A program made the translations under genes and the position numbers. From the NCBI GenBank assembly GCA_009829735.1, contig CM020619.1, forward strand, positions 25,321,554 through 25,385,553: a stretch of 64,000 nt of DNA, written 5' to 3'. The DNA comes from Pyropia yezoensis. Taxonomy: Eukaryota; Rhodophyta; Bangiophyceae; Bangiales; Bangiaceae. The notes under the pieces were generated by a model. It saw nothing but the letters and a program-made list of their open reading frames with translations, was not told the DNA's origin and did no database searches. Below, piece after piece: positions 59,804 through 64,000 of the stretch (its first letter is position 1; the number at the start of each line of letters is the position of its first letter).

Positions 59804-60193
59804 TATTGCTGAATTCTGAACTCTGTCCTGGTGGACCGAGACTGACTCATTCTGATGGGCTCTCAGCTCATCAGGCTCGCCGCTGGGACCGACTCCTAGG
59901 CCGTTGTGCCCCTACAGGCTGGAATCGCCTCTACTTTTTTTCACATCTCCGGGGAAACAATTGGTTCTGCCAAGATCTCCCAACAAAGTGCTTTTGACAG
60001 TAGAAAACCTGTGGCTTCTGAGATGAAGTTGTGAGAAACAGTTGTGGCCCTTTCTGGCCCGGCATACGACCACATGATTGGGTTGTCAAGCACCTGATAG
60101 TGCAGTCCATCCAATGTGGTGCCCGATAATTAAATAAAGAGACTGTATGTCTCGGTCTCGGGCCACCAGGACAGAGTTCAGCAATCAGCAATA
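59804..60193. mobile_element. Short TIR element, family 1, copy 2
   Basis: 390 bp with about 38-bp inverted ends (TATTGCTGAATTCTGAACTC... and inverse ...GAGTTCAGCAATCAGCAATA), 29 of the first 31 positions pairing. TA flanks both ends, consistent with a Tc1/mariner-type TA duplication. No transposase, so non-autonomous. Confidence 0.65.
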
Positions 60194-61398
60194 CTTCGAG
60201 ACAAAAACTTGAGACATGCCGCGGGTTCTCAAGCCCGGTGCGGAAAGTACTGACGGTTTTGTTCAAGGCAAGCGCTTGAAGGCCCCGAGGAACGTATTGA
60301 CGCCTTCTGGCGGCCTCTGCTAAGCAAACCTATCTTTGTACAGCATGCCTGCTCCGGCAATGTTGTCGATCTTTTTGTCGTTCCACCGAAAGTAAAGTTG
60401 TCAGCTCTTTCGTTCTGGACATGGTGGGGGTCCGCCCATGTCCCAGGGGTCGTCGGGGGACCAGAGTGCAATGAAGATCTGCAAGCGACTAAAGCTGAAT
60501 ATTATTCAAACAGGGGGAGTACCTTTCCGAGCAAAGTTGTCAAAGAAAAAGCGGGTCCTTCAGGGACGTTCTCAGGGCACGATCACGAAGTCATTCGGCG
60601 CAAATATGGCACAATTTCCAGCGCCTCCATTCCGTGCTCTGGTAACTATGAGGTGCGATGCATAGCCCTACTTAGCACGTGTAAGTAAGGCAAGAGAGCA
60701 CGATCTCAGAATAGGAAACAGTTTTCTTGACAACACTTCCTTCATGAGCTCGTCCGCTTGCACGCTTGCCCTTCTTGATATTCGTTTCGACAAAGTCAGG
60801 TTCTCCGGAAATTGATGTACCTCGGCGCGCCACAGTCTACGCCGTATGAGGTGCGCCGGTTTTGCCTGGAATTTCGCGTTTTTCTAAATTTTGTTCCATG
60901 GAGACAAGAGCAAGAGTGCAACAACACGGTCAGGGGTCGGTTGCGTGCTTTTAGCTTACAGCAGACTAACCAAGTGCCGTGGTGCTGTCTCGTAGATCAG
61001 GCGTTGATTGGCTGCAGTCGCAACGGATCTTGTACCGAATACAGGTCGGTGAGATAGCTGTTGGCTTCACGGTCGATCATGAAGTATCTCGGCCGGATCC
61101 ACTCAAGCGCAGTAGAAGAGGACGGAAGTGGTGCCAGTCGATGCCTGTTCCCACTTTGATGAAGGCAGCAATCTCAAGAAATCCTCAGGTCGCACGGTTT
61201 CGAAGACAACACTGCGCTGTCAATTGTCAGAGGTGGGCCACCTAAGACACGCCGTTGATCTGTGATCGTTCTAATCGCCGTACACCCAAAGTTCGGGGAG
61301 CTGCAAGCCTTCTCTCTTCTCACTTCTTTCCTCCCGCCATCCGTCGTCAACAAGTGGCGGCAGCCGCATGGCCGCTGTTCGCTTGTTGATCTGCACAT
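60194..61398. other. AT-richer non-coding DNA with a family 2 end
   Basis: A stretch AAATTTTGTTCCATGGAGAC plus AAGAGCAAG at 60886-60914 matches the left end of family 2; no right end found. No supported gene. Confidence 0.4.
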
Positions 61399-61745
61399 GT
61401 GTCAGAACCCAAAGCGCAATACCTGTAGCAGAGTTGGAGAAATATGTGAAAGCTGCCTCTCGTGTTGGGGGAACTGGCAAAAGTGCAAAAGACCAACACG
61501 CTTCCTCTGTTAAGGACCAAACCGCCCTCAGCGCAAAGAGATGGTCGTGTGTCGGCCAACAGTATCTGTGTCCAAAAAGCGAAGCGACGCCCATCCCCGC
61601 TGTCCAACCCGACTTCAATCCATTGTCCCCTCTGAATCTCACGAATCAGAATCGCCCACCCTAGCACCTGCCAACGGGGCCACACAAAGCTTCATGACGA
61701 TCATATGAAGAGAATCCTCAAATCCAAGTTGGACTCCCTATGTTC
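61399..61745 (-). repeat. Old, decayed LTR of the element B family
   Basis: It aligns with the element B LTR (as read on the plus strand) from TGTGTCAGAACCC through GAAAGCTGCCTCTCGTGTTG, GGGCCACACAAAGC and TCCTCAAATCCAAGTTGGA. About 65-70% of bases match by eye; many changes are C to T or G to A. The last 100 bases of the LTR cannot be aligned. No internal element sequence follows, so it is probably a solo or truncated LTR. It shows the family has been present far longer than copies B and C. Confidence 0.7.
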
Positions 61746-64000
61746 CATACAAAGTTACCCTTACAGAGAAACTTCCGACCTCAACCTTACTGGGAAACAT
61801 GTCAAAACCAGCTGTCCCTTGCAGGCCTGCGTGGCTCCGCCGTCCCCTCCGCGCAGTGCTTTTTAAAGAGCGAACAAAGACAAGCCAATTTTACTGAGAT
61901 TCTTGTGAATGGCGCTTGCGGAGCGAGTAGGAACTGCATTTTGCTGGTCCACAAATTTCTGCGCCTCTGTCCCCTTTTGGCTCTGTTGCCATGTCTCCCG
62001 CTTTCCAACAGTAGTGAGCAACGAACATAGCCTTTCCGATGACAAATCAACGAACTTTTTTCTTTCGCACGGGTGATACCGAACCGGTAGGTGTCATTAA
62101 ACATTTCAACTTCCTTTGGGTGCAATGTTTAAACAATCGCGTTTAAAAAGCTGCGCAATCTCTTACACTGGTTAAGCAAAAACCTGCGCGACGACAGCTT
62201 TCGAGGGTCTGCGCTGAGAAATCTCTCCGCCTTGCTTAACATCTTCAACGTGAGTTCTGACCAATGGAACGCTCCACCCAGCAAGCAGCAGCGCCACCGC
62301 TGTTATCATTGGTTGAAAAAACACCGACAGCGGCCATCGTGTCGGTCTTTCCGGGGGAGATTCTTTGGACTCAGCCCATCCCCTCGATCAGAAAAGCACA
62401 GTTCTGCTCGAGCCGTTCCATGCGCTCGTCGGAGATAGACGTGAGCCTAGCAATGGGCAACCACCTTCACAACGGCCTCGCAACAGGCAGCGTCAACTTC
62501 TCCTGTTGAACCGGCTTCTCGTGAAGCAGGACACCTGCTTCAGGAGGGGGCACCCCCTCCATGACGAAGTTGACCGCAGAAAGAGACCGCCCTCGCCCAA
62601 CCACACACTTTTCCACCAGCACACCACAGATACCTGCACGCTCAACGCCACTGCCTCCCCCACTGTTGGACACAACTGCCTACAGTTCACTCACACCCAT
62701 GCAACACCCAACCCGCAATGCGTAGCTGTACGTGTGCAGATTCCGGGAGCATTGCATTTCTTACTTCTTCCCCATCGTGGCCGCTGGAGTGGCAACTGTC
62801 GCCGACGGCGGCACAGCTGGCAAGGCTGTGGACGGCAAAGATGCAGTCGCGGTTACAACCGCGGCCACCACCGCCGCCACCACCGCCGCCGCCGCAACCG
62901 CGCACCCAGACGCCGCGGTGCTACTACAATCGACATCGCTGCCATGAGACGCCGGGCGTTGCTATCGGCGCACGCGGCTCCTGCTCAGTTCTTGAGTACA
63001 TAGCTGCTAAATGTATGTACAGTTCATATGTACAGTCATGGGACAACAGAAATTTTTCATGCCAAGAACACCGAGATCCCACGACTGTCTGGAAGATCCA
63101 GTCGCCCTCCTACTGTCCAGACACCGTCAAAACACCGTTGAAAGCGACCGTCGGATTACATGCTAAAACTCCCTGTTGTCAAGCGTACCACTTCTTTGTG
63201 AGCGAACTGTATGTTTGGCTTTTGGATGAATGTTATCCGAGTACTGGGTCCTCGACCTTGGGTGTCAAGCGACTTCTCGAAAGTCTTGCATGGGAGCGCA
63301 CTTTCAGCGTACTTTTTCCGTTCTAAATCGGCACCTCATACTTTCATCACCGAGTAAACGAGCGCACTGTGAGCGCACTTGTTCATTGCTGGTTCGTGTC
63401 GACAGTTGCATTTTAACGAGAAAAGTCGGTCTGGTTGGGCGCCCACCCGCGTCCCCGTACCAAAACATGCCTTTTTTGCACCACAGACGCCATCCGACAA
63501 GTTCTTGTGCAACTCAGCTTGTTTTTTGTGCTAGTTTTCTGCGGAAGCCCGCGAGGCCTTAAGAAAGTGCAGTTCGCGGCAAAGATTCTTGTGGTATCTT
63601 CTTTGTCGTATTGACGTGCTTCATGCGCTTCTTTCTGCACTTGCCCGGCTCTGCCTTGGGCAGTACGACCCACGAGGACGAATGAACGCAAAAAAGACAA
63701 GCGAGAAAGGGCTTGCATGAAGTCATGCAAGGGTGTCCGAAAATCACTGTGGCCCCAGTTCACTGATTCCACATCGCAGTCACTGATCAGAAAGTCGATG
63801 GGGCGCAGTGTCGGCCGTAGCACGAATGATCTGGAAAAGACCTGCCGCAAATTCGGCATGGTCGGGGCGAAAGCGTACAGAGGACCAAGAGGTCATGAAA
63901 TAATCGTGACCTGTTGATCAGTGAAGCTTAATGTGTGCTCGCTGTACGAGGGGGCAGGGAGTACGTCCACAGTACCAGCGTGCATTTAAAATCGGCATCA
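61746..64000. other. Gene-poor end of the window
   Basis: Frames such as 62365-63003 (plus) and 63413-63859 (minus) have no recognisable domain. A CCG/CCA trinucleotide block lies at about 62858-62905. Nothing else supported. Confidence 0.4.

Overview
The window is nuclear DNA of a GC-rich eukaryote. Genes are single uninterrupted reading frames with Ala/Gly/Pro-rich insertions, long poly-C and poly-G tracts, pyrimidine-rich leaders before ATG codons, and heavily nested chromodomain Ty3/gypsy retrotransposons. This suggests a bangiophyte red alga (Porphyra/Pyropia type), but that is an inference from style; no species marker was seen.

Bases 1-29054 are one Ty3/gypsy chromovirus (element A, + strand, 5' LTR outside the window) broken by two younger insertions of a second family. 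Element B (3845-18544, antisense to A, TSD GCGTT) sits in A's pol. Element C (20685-25702, TSD GCGTA) sits in an extra gene near A's 3' end. C belongs to the B family but has lost most of gag and pol. A ends in a 363-bp LTR at 28692-29054. Inside B, a run of exactly 500 N is flanked by two nearly identical 4.8-kb stretches with different single-base indels. This looks like two overlapping contig ends that were never merged; B is really about 9.4 kb.

Both families share three unusual traits. (i) After pol, and convergent with it, lies a long antisense gene (647 aa in B and C, about 815 aa in A); the two versions are recognisably homologous. (ii) gag and pol are linked by a GGGAAAC -1 frameshift heptamer in the correct phase just before the gag stop codon. 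(iii) The coding sequences are saturated with short perfect inverted repeats, roughly one every 20-40 bases where I read them closely. In C the antisense gene is intact although the gag-pol core is gone.

From 29 to 51 kb lie host genes in GC-rich, low-complexity DNA: a TIR element (29740-30656), TRM1 tRNA dimethyltransferase (30786-33368, -), a small unknown protein (34127-34381), 4 kb of homopolymer and microsatellite DNA, a type II membrane GT47/exostosin glycosyltransferase (38381-41325, apparent frame slip at a G25 run), a small unknown gene (42444-42848, -), a decayed ABC transporter fragment (about 43540-44165), a Gly/Ala-rich gene (44845-45639) running into a 380-bp tandem repeat, and an unrecognised 805-aa gene (47625-50042).

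From about 51.5 kb to the end the DNA is richer in A+T and gene-poor. It holds tandem palindromes, a 70-nt hairpin, copies of at least two families of short terminal-inverted-repeat elements, and an old decayed LTR of the B family (61399-61745). I found no convincing gene there, and no rRNA, tRNA or CRISPR anywhere.
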